From the NCBI RefSeq assembly GCF_900148515.1, contig NZ_FRXN01000004.1, forward strand, positions 186,001-250,000: DNA of 64,000 nucleotides, in the 5' to 3' direction. Position 1 is the first letter of the stretch, and every line of letters starts with the position of its first letter. Positions 44,073-52,039 of this stretch are shown in pieces. The notes beneath the pieces were generated by a model. The model saw nothing but the letters and a program-made list of their open reading frames with translations. It did no database searches and was not told where the DNA came from. Both the position numbers and the translations under genes were made by a program. The stretch comes from Algoriphagus zhangzhouensis (GTDB lineage Bacteria; Bacteroidota; Bacteroidia; Cytophagales; Cyclobacteriaceae).

Positions 44073-45992
44073 ATGAATAATACAATCAATAAATTGAAAT
44101 CCTGGACTTTAACAGCATGTGCTCTGACTATCGGTGCCGTAGCTGTGGCTCAGGAATCACCAAAAGAAGAGGATTTCTTCAAAATCCTAAAAGTTCCTGC
44201 TCCGGAAGGAACCTTGCTAGAAGTTGGTGGCTTGACCATGATGCCCAATGGCAATCTAGGTGTGGCTACTCGTAGAGGGGACGTATTTATCGTTGAAAAC
44301 CCGACTTCCAGCTCTCCTTATTGGTCTAAATATGCTTTTGGACTTCATGAGATTTTAGGTTTGGCCTATCATGAAGGTTCTCTATATATGGTTCAGCGTG
44401 GTGAATTGACCAAGTTGACAGACAAAAATTCTGATGGAAAGGCAGATCAGTACGAGACTATCGCTAGCTGGCCTCTTTCAGCTCACTACCACGAGTATAG
44501 CTTCGGCCCTAAAATCGCTCCTGACGGAAACTTCATCGTCACTACCAATGTGGCTTTTGGTAACCAAGAGTGGTGGAGAGGTGAAGCACGAGTTCCTTAC
44601 AGAGGGATGACTTTGAAAATCCATCCTGATGGTACTATCGAGCCTTATGCTGCGGGGATGAGATCTCCAGCTGGTCCAGGAGTCTTGAATGGTGAAGTAT
44701 TCTATACCGAAAACCAAGGAGATTACATGGCTTCTGGTGGTTTGTGGCATTTGGAAAAAGGAGATTTCTCTGGTCACCCAGCAAGTTTGGCTTGGTCTCA
44801 TTTACCTGAGATTCCTATCAAAATGGGTACTGAGGAGTTCAATGCAGTAGTTGATCCAATGAAAATCCCGAATGGTCGTGGTGGATTTGCGAAGCCTGAA
44901 AACCAAGTGGATGGTGAGTACATTACTTTGGCTCAAGCAAAAGAAAAGCTTCCTGAGATCAAATTGCCGGCAGTATGGTTGCCTCACGGTGTTCATGGGA
45001 TTTCCAACTCTGAGCCTATTGTCATTCCTGACAACTACTGGGGACCTTTTGGAGGTCAAATCCTAGTAGGTGATCAAGGACAAAGTAAAATCATGCGAAT
45101 CATGCTTGAAAAAGTAAATGGCGTGTACCAAGGTGCTTCCATTGACTTTAGAAGCGGATTCCAGTCTGGTGTGCTTCGTTTGATTTTTGCAGGTGATCAG
45201 TCTCTTTTCGTAGGAGAAACCAACCGTGGTTGGGGATCTGCAGGTGATGCCAATGAAGGTTTGCAAAGATTGGTTTGGAACCGTGCGATTCCTTTCGAAA
45301 TGAGATCTGTGAAGGCAAAGCCTGATGGATTCGAGATCGAATTCACCAAGCCTGTAGACAAAAAGTCTGCAGAAGACTTGACTTCTTACATGATCTCAAG
45401 CTATACCTATAAGTATTTCCCTGTGTACGGTAGCCCTCCTGTCGAAAACAAGGAGCATGAAATCCTAGGTGTGGAAGTTTCTGAAGATGGTAGAAAAGTT
45501 CGTATCGCTATCGCAAATCCTGTTCAATTCCACGTGCATAGAATCAGCCTTCCTGGTATCAGAGAAGCTGGAAACTATCATGAATTGGTACACACAGATG
45601 CTTACTATACCTTGAACGAGATCCCTTCCGGAGCGAAGATGACTATCAAGCCTAAAGTGGTAGAAAAGCCTGTTGCGGCTAAAGTTGAGGACGATCCGAA
45701 GCCAATTCCTGCTGCGCGTGTTTCAAAACCAGCAGTTCCTTCTGAGGCTGAAATCAAAACTCTTTTGGCTAAAAATACCTGTACAGCTTGTCACACAACT
45801 GATAAAAAAGTGGTTGGTCCAGCTTTCAAGGATGTAGCAAAGAGAAATTATAGCGCTGAAAAAATTGTAGAATTGATTTATAATCCACAGCCGCAAAACT
45901 GGCCTGATTATGCAACTCCGATGGCTCCAATGCCTCAGGTTCCTAAGGATCAGGCTTTGAAAATTGCGAACTGGATCAACTCATTAAAGTAA
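44073..45992 (+). CDS. Sugar-dehydrogenase-like propeller protein with C-terminal cytochrome c
   Basis: 639 aa, signal peptide ending AVAVAQE. Residues about 40-400 form a beta-propeller like PQQ-dependent/NHL sugar dehydrogenases (NGNLGVATRRGDVFIVEN, PHGVHGISN, VGDQGQSKIMRIM). The last 75 residues are a class I cytochrome c domain with haem site CTACH (residues 570-574) and a Met ligand in YATPMAPMPQV. It may pass electrons from sugar oxidation to a periplasmic carrier. Paired with DUF1080 this fits oxidation to a 3-keto sugar followed by cleavage, but the reaction is inferred. Confidence 0.8.
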   Translation: MNNTINKLKSWTLTACALTIGAVAVAQESPKEEDFFKILKVPAPEGTLLEVGGLTMMPNGNLGVATRRGDVFIVENPTSSSPYWSKYAFGLHEILGLAYHEGSLYMVQRGELTKLTDKNSDGKADQYETIASWPLSAHYHEYSFGPKIAPDGNFIVTTNVAFGNQEWWRGEARVPYRGMTLKIHPDGTIEPYAAGMRSPAGPGVLNGEVFYTENQGDYMASGGLWHLEKGDFSGHPASLAWSHLPEIPIKMGTEEFNAVVDPMKIPNGRGGFAKPENQVDGEYITLAQAKEKLPEIKLPAVWLPHGVHGISNSEPIVIPDNYWGPFGGQILVGDQGQSKIMRIMLEKVNGVYQGASIDFRSGFQSGVLRLIFAGDQSLFVGETNRGWGSAGDANEGLQRLVWNRAIPFEMRSVKAKPDGFEIEFTKPVDKKSAEDLTSYMISSYTYKYFPVYGSPPVENKEHEILGVEVSEDGRKVRIAIANPVQFHVHRISLPGIREAGNYHELVHTDAYYTLNEIPSGAKMTIKPKVVEKPVAAKVEDDPKPIPAARVSKPAVPSEAEIKTLLAKNTCTACHTTDKKVVGPAFKDVAKRNYSAEKIVELIYNPQPQNWPDYATPMAPMPQVPKDQALKIANWINSLK

Positions 45993-46045
45993 GTAAACTG
46001 AATTGGGTTATTTTATAGATGAATCTAGCTGGTTTATCAATTTGG

Positions 46046-46077
46046 AAACCGACAGCTTTCTGGGCTGCCGGTTTTTT
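46046..46077 (+). terminator. Terminator after the cytochrome c gene
   Basis: Stem AAACCG-CAG / CTG-CGGTTT (one mismatch, loop CTTTCTGGG), followed by six Ts. Confidence 0.75.
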
Positions 46078-46616
46078 CTTTTTATTTAATTCTTTCACCT
46101 GATTTTTTTACCACAGAGCCACGGAGAACCCTGAGCTTCCGCAGAGAAATTGTTCTTTGATCCGCGATATTCATCGGGATTGATTATTTATCATTTCATC
46201 CTTCTCCCCAAACACCTTCGCCCTGATCGGTGCCTGCCTACGGAAGGTAGATCCTCACGGATCTTTTAAAGCTAGGGAAAGAGAAAAAGAGTTTGGAGAG
46301 TAGAGATCCGGATAATTTTAGGAGAAATAGAACATTCTCCAAATTCCAATTCCACTTTTCGTATTTCTCATTTCTGAACTTCCGTCTTCTGTCTACTGTC
46401 TTCTAGCCCTTTAACAAAAGGAAATCTGGATACTGGTGCAAATGTGGATGTTCTTATTCTTTTTTTAGGGCAAGATGTATTTCGTCCTATTTTGGAATCA
46501 ATTTGTTCGATATGGGACGTCTCTCTTCTATTTTTGGCTGTTTATTGGCCAAAAAGCGCTGTTTCTCTGGCATGATTTTGTTCTTTTAAGATCTCGATTT
46601 ATCATTCAACTCACCC
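46078..46616. other. Repeat-rich intergenic region
   Basis: No supported gene in the 540 bases. It holds one copy of a dispersed repeat (46219-46266, see 55481-55530), low-complexity stretches such as cttctgtctactgtcttct, and the leader of the ABC permease. A 64-codon reading frame starting at 46475 overlaps the permease start and I consider it spurious. Confidence 0.5.
46219..46266. repeat. Dispersed repeat, copy 1
   Basis: Shares cgccctgatc, then ggtg, then GATC and TCACGGATC-TTTT with the copy at 55481-55530. Part of the pairing potential of that copy is lost here, where ggaaggtag replaces its first hairpin arm. Confidence 0.5.
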
Positions 46617-48974
46617 ATGCTTCGAAGCTTTTTGAAAATTTGCCTAAGGAATCTAGCACGCCATAAAATCTATACTCTGATCAATTTATTAGGATTGGGT
46701 ACGGGTATCGCTGCTAGCATTTTTATCCTTTTGTGGATTGCCGATGAAATCAGCTATGATGATTTTCATGCGAATGGAGACAGGATTTATTCCGTGATGG
46801 TCAATAATCATCAGCCAGAACGTGAAATAGAAACTTATCCAGTTGCACCTGCTTTGCTAAAAGATGTTTTGCTGGAGAAAATCCCGGAGGTAGAGAAGGC
46901 TTCTCGCTATAGTTTCGAGACAGATCTATTGTTAAAGCATGAAGGGCATCCTTTTCAGGAAAAAGGAATCTATGCCGACCCTGCCTTTTTTAGCATCATG
47001 AGCTTTCCAATTGTAGAAGGAAATTCGATTGAAAATGTATTGCCAGGAAAGAACTCGATTGCTATTTCTCAAGCTTTGGCTGAACGAATTTTTCAGAATG
47101 AGAATCCGATAGGAAAGACCATTTCCCTTCCAAATGGGCTGGATTTGGCGGTATCTGAAGTCTTTGAAAATGCTCCAGAAAACTCTTCACTTCAATTTGA
47201 TTTTGTGCTTCCTTTTGAACTGATGCTGGATGAAAATCCCTGGATGCAAAATTGGCAAAGTGGAGGAAGCAGGACAGTGGTTTTGCTTCGAGATGGAGCT
47301 GAAGTTCCTTCGGAAAAGATCAGTTCCTTGATTTCTGAAAACTGTCGAGACTGCACAAATAGACCTTTTCTATTCCCATTCCAAAAGCAACATTTGCATG
47401 CAGGATTTGAAAATGGAGTCTCTGTAGGAGGTAGGATCCAGCAAGTTTACCTTTTCTCCTTTGTCGCATTTCTGATCTTGGCGATGGCCTGCGTCAATTT
47501 CATGAATCTTTCCACAGCCAGATCTGCCAGTAGAAGCAAGGAAGTAGGGGTTCGGAAATCTGTCGGAGCAAGTAAATGGAACCTGATGGTCCAGTTCATT
47601 GGAGAATCGGTGATTCTTACTTGGTTCGCTTTGATTTTTGCACTGATGCTTGTTCAGTTGCTTTTGCCTGTATTCAATGAAATCACTGACAAATCCCTGG
47701 TGCTGAATTTGGCAAATCCTATCTTATGGGGAGGAGTGATCCTATTGACCTTGGTGACAGGATTGATGGCTGGTTCTTATCCAGCTTGGGTACTTGCTCA
47801 GTTTAATCCATCCAAAGTGCTCAAAGGCGACAGCAAATCCGGATTGACGGGAGCTGGATTGAGAAAAGCCTTGGTGGTAGCTCAGTTCGCAGCTTCGGTG
47901 ATATTGATTTTGGGGAGTATTGTAGTGTATCAACAGATCCAATTTATTTCCAATCGAAACTTGGGTTTTGACCGGGAAAATATCATCGTAATAGATCAAA
48001 ATGAAGGGCTTGTTAAAGCTTACTCAGGGATCAAAAATGAATTGCAGCAACTCAGTGGAGTGGAGGAAGTTGCTTTTGGAGGAAACAATGTCTTTACCAT
48101 TCCGATTATGTCAACCGACCCTAAATGGCCGGGGAAAACAGATCAAAATCAAGTCAACTTTAAGGTTTTCCGCTGTGATGCCGGTTTCTTACCCACTTTG
48201 GATATTCCATTGATTGCAGGAAGGAATTTTGTCGGAGAAAGAGATTCCTCAAATTACCTGATCAACAGAAAGGCGGCGGAAGATATGGGGCTGAGTGTGG
48301 AGGAAGCGGTAGGAACCAAAATCGATATGTGGCATGGTCCGGGAGTGATCGTCGGTGTTACAGAGGATTTTCACAATGACAATCTGAAGTTTGGAATCCA
48401 GCCTATGATTATGATGTACTCTGAGAATCTGGGGAATCATTACTTGGTTCGGCTTTCAGCTCAGCAACCTTTGGATCAGGTCCTCGCTCAAGTGGAGGAT
48501 GTTTTTAAAGAATACAATCCAGGATATCCTTTTGAATTCTCATTTCTCAATGAGGTTTTTGATAGGGAGTATAGAATGGAGCAAGTGATAGGCAAGCTAT
48601 CCATGGGCTTTACGATTTTGGCTATTCTGATTTCTTGCCTGGGACTATTCGGACTGTCCCTATTTACAGCAGAGCAAAGAGCCAAAGAGATTGGTGTTCG
48701 TAAAGTGCTGGGAGCTTCTGTAAGCAATTTGGTCTTGATGCTTTACAGGGATTTTGGAGTGTTGGTTGGGATCAGCTTATTGATCGGAGTTCCGATCGCT
48801 TGGTTCTTGATTTCCAACTTTCTCTCGGGATATACCTTCCATACCACCGTTCATTGGTGGCTTTATGTTGGTGTAGGAGTGTTTATGATGCTATTGACCT
48901 TGCTGTCAGTGGGCTTTCAATCCCTCAAAGTCGCCTTTTCCAATCCTGTTGACTCGCTTCATTTGGATGGGTAA
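46617..48974 (+). CDS. MacB/FtsX-type ABC transporter permease, 785 aa
   Basis: The start MLRSFLKICLRNLARHKIYTLINLLGL is the classic MacB/FtsX N-terminal helix. A MacB periplasmic core domain (about residues 60-260) follows, then membrane segments with the FtsX pattern (FLILAMACVNFMNLSTARSASRSKEVGVRK and the repeat near the C-terminus, RAKEIGVRKVLGASVSNLVLML, given as two fragments). These proteins do not pump as classical importers; they are mechanotransmission permeases needing a separate ATPase, which is not beside this gene. It is a single gene, and Bacteroidota genomes contain many similar orphans. Confidence 0.88.
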   Translation: MLRSFLKICLRNLARHKIYTLINLLGLGTGIAASIFILLWIADEISYDDFHANGDRIYSVMVNNHQPEREIETYPVAPALLKDVLLEKIPEVEKASRYSFETDLLLKHEGHPFQEKGIYADPAFFSIMSFPIVEGNSIENVLPGKNSIAISQALAERIFQNENPIGKTISLPNGLDLAVSEVFENAPENSSLQFDFVLPFELMLDENPWMQNWQSGGSRTVVLLRDGAEVPSEKISSLISENCRDCTNRPFLFPFQKQHLHAGFENGVSVGGRIQQVYLFSFVAFLILAMACVNFMNLSTARSASRSKEVGVRKSVGASKWNLMVQFIGESVILTWFALIFALMLVQLLLPVFNEITDKSLVLNLANPILWGGVILLTLVTGLMAGSYPAWVLAQFNPSKVLKGDSKSGLTGAGLRKALVVAQFAASVILILGSIVVYQQIQFISNRNLGFDRENIIVIDQNEGLVKAYSGIKNELQQLSGVEEVAFGGNNVFTIPIMSTDPKWPGKTDQNQVNFKVFRCDAGFLPTLDIPLIAGRNFVGERDSSNYLINRKAAEDMGLSVEEAVGTKIDMWHGPGVIVGVTEDFHNDNLKFGIQPMIMMYSENLGNHYLVRLSAQQPLDQVLAQVEDVFKEYNPGYPFEFSFLNEVFDREYRMEQVIGKLSMGFTILAILISCLGLFGLSLFTAEQRAKEIGVRKVLGASVSNLVLMLYRDFGVLVGISLLIGVPIAWFLISNFLSGYTFHTTVHWWLYVGVGVFMMLLTLLSVGFQSLKVAFSNPVDSLHLDG

Positions 48975-49043
48975 AAATTTAGGCTAACTGGCTATCCTGC
49001 TTCTCTTGGCTATCCTGCTTTTCCAGAAACAGGATGATTTGAG

Positions 49044-49173
49044 AACGTTTGGTACATATTGTTGGGGCAGATTTCGGAGAGCATTCCTGTCCAATGAAAC
49101 AAAAGCTGGCTACGAAGCAGAAACTTTGCTGGCAGCCGTTCACCCGCCATAAGCTATATGCTTTGTTATGGGC
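49044..49173 (-). repeat. attC-like site 1 (3' side of lipoprotein cassette)
   Basis: About 130 nt between the plus-strand core AACGTTTGG (49044) and GTTATGGGC (49165-49173). The latter is the exact inverse of GCCCATAAC at 49773-49781 on the other side of the gene. Internally ACATAT pairs with ATATG, and GGCAGCC pairs with GGCTGCC across 49125-49178. Shares GGCAGATTTCGGAG with site 3 (53100s). Confidence 0.5.
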
Positions 49174-49179
49174 TGCCTT

Positions 49180-49755
49180 TTATTCTTCTTCAATTTCCTT
49201 TTCTTTCCAAATTCCGAGTTCCTTTTCTTTGGCAAAAAGTTCAGCTGTTTTAATTTGTTCAATGAATCTGTCATAGTCTGCTTTATCGACAAATACTTGA
49301 ACATTCATTTTTTCGTCAGAATCTTCATAAAGTTCTTTTTCCCATTTTTCCATTTCGTCCCAAGTCTTTGGTTTTATCATGGTTCCGCCTGGGAAACACC
49401 CTTTTCTAATCAAATAATTATTCAAAGTGTCTTGTTGGTCAATTATCCAACAATATTTCATTTTAGATTCAGGGGCTTTTATCTCAACCGGTCCAAATGC
49501 TGATACAGGAATTACAACCGCTTTAGGGTGTTCATTTATCCAACTTGTGATCAGGCTATCTGAATCGTCCGAGCGTGGTGTTCTGAAGAATCCAGTTCCC
49601 AATAGGCAATATGTACTTTTAGGCTCGGAAGTTGTCGTTCCGAAAATAGATTCAAATTTAAAATCGGATAATTTTAATTCTTCAACTTGTTGCTCTTGTC
49701 CATTACAAGAAGTGAATGTCAGAACAATTGAAAATATTGTAATTAGTTGTCTCAT
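49180..49755 (-). CDS. Lipoprotein of unknown function in cassette 1, 191 aa
   Basis: Start at 49755 (MRQLITIFSIVLTFTSCNG) gives a lipoprotein signal, lipobox FTSC. The in-frame ATG at 49785 comes from the upstream repeat and would add 10 residues. The C-terminus KTAELFAKEKELGIWKEKE and LNNYLIRKGCFPGGTM resemble the last helices of staphylococcal-nuclease-like proteins, but the catalytic residues are not evident, so I do not name it. The gene lies between the repeat A1 (upstream) and attC-like site 1 (downstream), flanked by the 9 bp inverted pair GTTATGGGC / GCCCATAAC. Confidence 0.6.
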   Translation of the reverse strand: MRQLITIFSIVLTFTSCNGQEQQVEELKLSDFKFESIFGTTTSEPKSTYCLLGTGFFRTPRSDDSDSLITSWINEHPKAVVIPVSAFGPVEIKAPESKMKYCWIIDQQDTLNNYLIRKGCFPGGTMIKPKTWDEMEKWEKELYEDSDEKMNVQVFVDKADYDRFIEQIKTAELFAKEKELGIWKEKEIEEE

Positions 49756-49778
49756 TGTCGTTTTCTTAGGTTGCCCAT

Positions 49779-49927
49779 AACTCATTAATTTATACACCTT
49801 TGGTGCATAAATCCACCCAAAATCAGAGGGATAGATACACCTTTTATAGTCTTTATCTCCTCCTTCTGGAAAAGCAGGAAAACTCCAAATCAAATTAATA
49901 AAAAAGCTCGTGACACGAGCTTGGGCA
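49779..49927 (-). repeat. Upstream cassette element A, copy 1
   Basis: About 149 bp; the minus-strand order is terminator hairpin (AAGCTCGTG / CACGAGCTT at 49904-49922, then T-run), a conserved 33-base stretch (GCAGGAAAACTCCAAATC on the plus strand and on to ATTAATAAAAAA), variable middle, then TGTATAAATTAATGAGTT ending at the cassette junction. The final ATG is in frame with the lipoprotein gene. See copies at 51863 and 53725. Confidence 0.7.
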
Positions 49928-49994
49928 AAATAAACTCAATAATGATATGGGGAAAAATAATTTTTAGCTTTCCGTATATGAGCGGTAGCTATGG

Positions 49995-50034
49995 AAATAG
50001 GAAAGCGTAGTTTCAAACTACGCTTAGTGGGGGA
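49995..50034. repeat. 40 bp palindromic repeat, copy 1
   Basis: Identical over 40 bases to 50705-50744. It contains AAGCGTAGTTT-C-AAACTACGCTT, an 11 bp arm hairpin with a single central base. The two copies bracket the XRE gene at 50045-50461. Confidence 0.85.
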
Positions 50035-50044
50035 CTCGGATATT

Positions 50045-50461
50045 CTACTTTCCGATCAACTTTTCCAATCGCTGCATCATTTCGTCCTTTTCCTTAAGCA
50101 TGCGCTCGTATAAGGCAATTTTCTCCTCGTGAAGTTTGATGATTTTATCAATGGGGTGGAAAGTACAGTTATCATTTTTCTGATAACCTACTGATCCATT
50201 ATCGAAAGTATTCGAAATAATATTCACAGCTTGTTCCTCGTCGAAATTCTGGAAAGCTTCTACTGGAAGTTTCAATACCTCAGCGATTTGGCTTAAAAGG
50301 CTGGCTTCTATTTCTTCTTTCTGTTCCAAAAGAGAGATTTTCTTTTGGCTCCAGTCTTCACCCAGTTCGTAGGCTAATGCCTCCTGTTTGATACCCAGCA
50401 TTTCACGAAAGCGTTTGATATTTCTACCTTGGTGGATTTGTTTGGATGGAGAATCGCTCAT
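50045..50461 (-). CDS. XRE-family helix-turn-helix regulator, 138 aa
   Basis: N-terminal HTH_3 domain with GRNIKRFREMLGIKQEALAYELG and ISLLEQKEEIEASLLSQIAEVL, followed by a short linker and a coiled coil of about 30 residues (IDKIIKLHEEKIALYERMLKEKDEMMQRLEKLIGK, cited in two fragments), likely for dimer formation. This layout is widespread in Bacteroidota. Upstream lies TAAATTTG (minus-strand -7 box at 50529-50522) with the palindrome CATTCT-AGAA-AGAATG (50541-50556), a probable self-operator. Two identical 40 bp repeats bracket the gene. Confidence 0.85.
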   Translation of the reverse strand: MSDSPSKQIHQGRNIKRFREMLGIKQEALAYELGEDWSQKKISLLEQKEEIEASLLSQIAEVLKLPVEAFQNFDEEQAVNIISNTFDNGSVGYQKNDNCTFHPIDKIIKLHEEKIALYERMLKEKDEMMQRLEKLIGK

Positions 50462-50521
50462 GGGGAAGAAGGTTAGATAAAAAGATCTTTAAGGAATTTG
50501 GCTTTGGATTATTGTTCTAAT

Positions 50522-50556
50522 CAAATTTAAACCTTTCCTACATTCTAGAAAGAATG
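50522..50556 (-). promoter_or_regulatory. Promoter and candidate operator of the XRE gene
   Basis: TAAATTTG at 50529-50522 (minus strand) fits TAnnTTTG. A 16 bp palindrome CATTCTAGAAAGAATG (arms CATTCT/AGAATG) covers 50541-50556, close to where the -33 element would be, as expected for a repressor site. Confidence 0.5.
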
Positions 50557-50704
50557 CCAGACTGAATTTCTTAGGTAATTTAGTCGAGCGCAGGGATATT
50601 TTATCCATTTTGGAAAAATTCGGGAAGGTAATTCCAAGAAGGTGTAGCTTTTTCTAGGTAAAATTTTGCTGTATCCAGAAGGGATCATGAATTGCAAATT
50701 CAAA
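50557..50704. other. Intergenic region without features
   Basis: About 150 bases of non-coding sequence between the XRE operator and the second 40 bp repeat; I see no gene or strong structure in it. Confidence 0.4.
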
Positions 50705-50744
50705 AAATAGGAAAGCGTAGTTTCAAACTACGCTTAGTGGGGGA
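50705..50744. repeat. 40 bp palindromic repeat, copy 2
   Basis: Identical to 49995-50034. Its right end touches the AACGG core of attC-like site 2, so the cassette end and the repeat meet exactly. Confidence 0.85.
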
Positions 50745-50806
50745 ACGGTTTGGCTATGCGCAGTGGCCCGAAGGGAATTGCGTGTAGGTGTTGTTGCCAG
50801 CAATAT
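50744..50806 (-). repeat. attC-like site 2 (3' side of SH3 protein cassette)
   Basis: About 63 nt: AACGGTTTGG, then CTATGCGCA pairing with TGCGTGTAG (7 of 9), a CCC-GAA-GGG type inner hairpin, then GTTGTTGCC. GTTGCCAGCAATAT (50793-50806) matches, in inverse, ATATTGCTGGAAAC at 51852-51865 with one mismatch. Length lies within the range of known attC sites. Confidence 0.5.
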
Positions 50807-50807
50807 T

Positions 50808-51869
50808 TCATTTTTTCTTTTCAAAGTACTTTTTGACTACAAAACCTGATTTGGGTTCTCCTGTTTCAGAGTCTATGTAAGAAATTAGTATGTACTTATG
50901 CCTTATTTCGATCACAGTAACTCTTTGTCCTTTTTTAACGAGACCAATTATTTTACTGTTCTTTTTGTCAGCGTATCTTAAATTGACGTTTGATCTAGCA
51001 ATTCTAATTTGTTTCAGTTTTTGAAGTTCAGTCTCAATTTTTTTTGAGAGTTCTTTATTCATTTGCTCGATTTCGGTCCTTGTCTGTTCTATCACATCTT
51101 GATTGCTCAAGTCCGACTGCTGTTTATGGAAACTATACAATGTCAGAAGGAAGCTGATAATTGTAATTAACTCGAAGATGAATTGGGTTGCTTTCTCTGT
51201 TTTAGTTTTACCAAGTAATCCGTAAAGCTCAAGGACAACTGCTTGTTTCAATTTGTCAAGATCTTGAACTGTAACTGGTTTATTTCGGGTCAATAAATCA
51301 TCTGATGCATTTGCAATTGTTTCATTTGCTTCTTCCGCGACCTTGATGTCATCCCATACACGACTTATTGTTACATCTCTTAAATATGCCTTTGAAATTC
51401 CTCTTAGAGCAACATCAATACCATTGAATTTGTCAAGGTGCGTTTGGCTTAATGATTTAGCTATCTCCGCTAGATTACTTGAAAGCAATAATTGACTTGA
51501 AGCAAATCCAGATAGATTGTCTGACAGTTTTTGATTAGTCTTTGCTATATCTGCAAGGGTAAATGTAAGCCCCAAAAGTGTATTCTGATTTTTGGGGTAT
51601 TGCATTGCTTTCATTTGTGCTGCGATACTATTACCGAATACTGCTGTGGTTGTATTGAAAGATTTCATTTGATGAGATATTGACTTAGCAATATCAGTGA
51701 GTCCACTTAGCCCAGTTAAGTTATTCTGTATTTTGCTTTGTTCGGATATTGCCTTAGCTAACCCTTGCAAAGAGTTCAATCCAAAAGAGTTTTGTATTTG
51801 CTCATTTTGCTTTTGCATTGCTTTTATTAATTCCTGTATTGAGTTCATTTTATATTGCTGGAAACTCAT
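50808..51869 (-). CDS. Helical membrane protein with C-terminal SH3-like domain in cassette 2, 353 aa
   Basis: Unknown family. The first half is low-complexity helical, with repeated LQGLAKAI / GLTDIAKSI / LADIAKTN type segments (Ser/Asn/Gln rich). One membrane segment near residue 230 (FIFELITIISFLLTLYSF). A coiled coil (TRTEIEQMNKELSKKIETEL) leads to a C-terminal SH3-like domain (ARSNVNLRYADKKNSKIIG, GQRVTVIEI, GFVVKKYF). The start is the ATG at 51869 within repeat A2 (MSFQQYK) or ATG at 51848 (MNSIQEL). Flanked by the inverted pair GTTGCCAGCAATAT / ATATTGCTGGAAAC. Confidence 0.6.
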   Translation of the reverse strand: MSFQQYKMNSIQELIKAMQKQNEQIQNSFGLNSLQGLAKAISEQSKIQNNLTGLSGLTDIAKSISHQMKSFNTTTAVFGNSIAAQMKAMQYPKNQNTLLGLTFTLADIAKTNQKLSDNLSGFASSQLLLSSNLAEIAKSLSQTHLDKFNGIDVALRGISKAYLRDVTISRVWDDIKVAEEANETIANASDDLLTRNKPVTVQDLDKLKQAVVLELYGLLGKTKTEKATQFIFELITIISFLLTLYSFHKQQSDLSNQDVIEQTRTEIEQMNKELSKKIETELQKLKQIRIARSNVNLRYADKKNSKIIGLVKKGQRVTVIEIRHKYILISYIDSETGEPKSGFVVKKYFEKKK

Positions 51870-52012
51870 TTATTTATACATCTTTTGTTCATATATCAAT
51901 CCAAAATCAGTTGGATAGATATAATTTTGTAATGTTTATCTCCTGCTTCAAGAGAAGCAGGAAAACTCCAAATCAAATTAATAAAAAAGCCCTTTACATC
52001 CCCAGCTTGGGT
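51863..52012 (-). repeat. Upstream cassette element A, copy 2
   Basis: About 150 bp, same order as copy 1: conserved stretch GCAGGAAAACTCCAAATC with the run up to the T-run, variable middle, and TGTATAAATAAATGAGTT. Its terminator stem has decayed to about AAGC/GCTT with other changes, so it is a weaker terminator than in copies 1 and 3. Confidence 0.7.
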
Positions 52013-52039
52013 AAATAACAGGAATTTCTGCTGGTAATT

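Noticed and set aside
46475..46666. 64-codon plus-strand reading frame before the ABC permease
   Set aside because: It overlaps the conserved start of the permease in another frame and has a composition rich in Phe/Leu without a family pattern.
50705..50744. 40 bp repeat as a rho-independent terminator
   Set aside because: It has a strong hairpin but no T-run on either strand.
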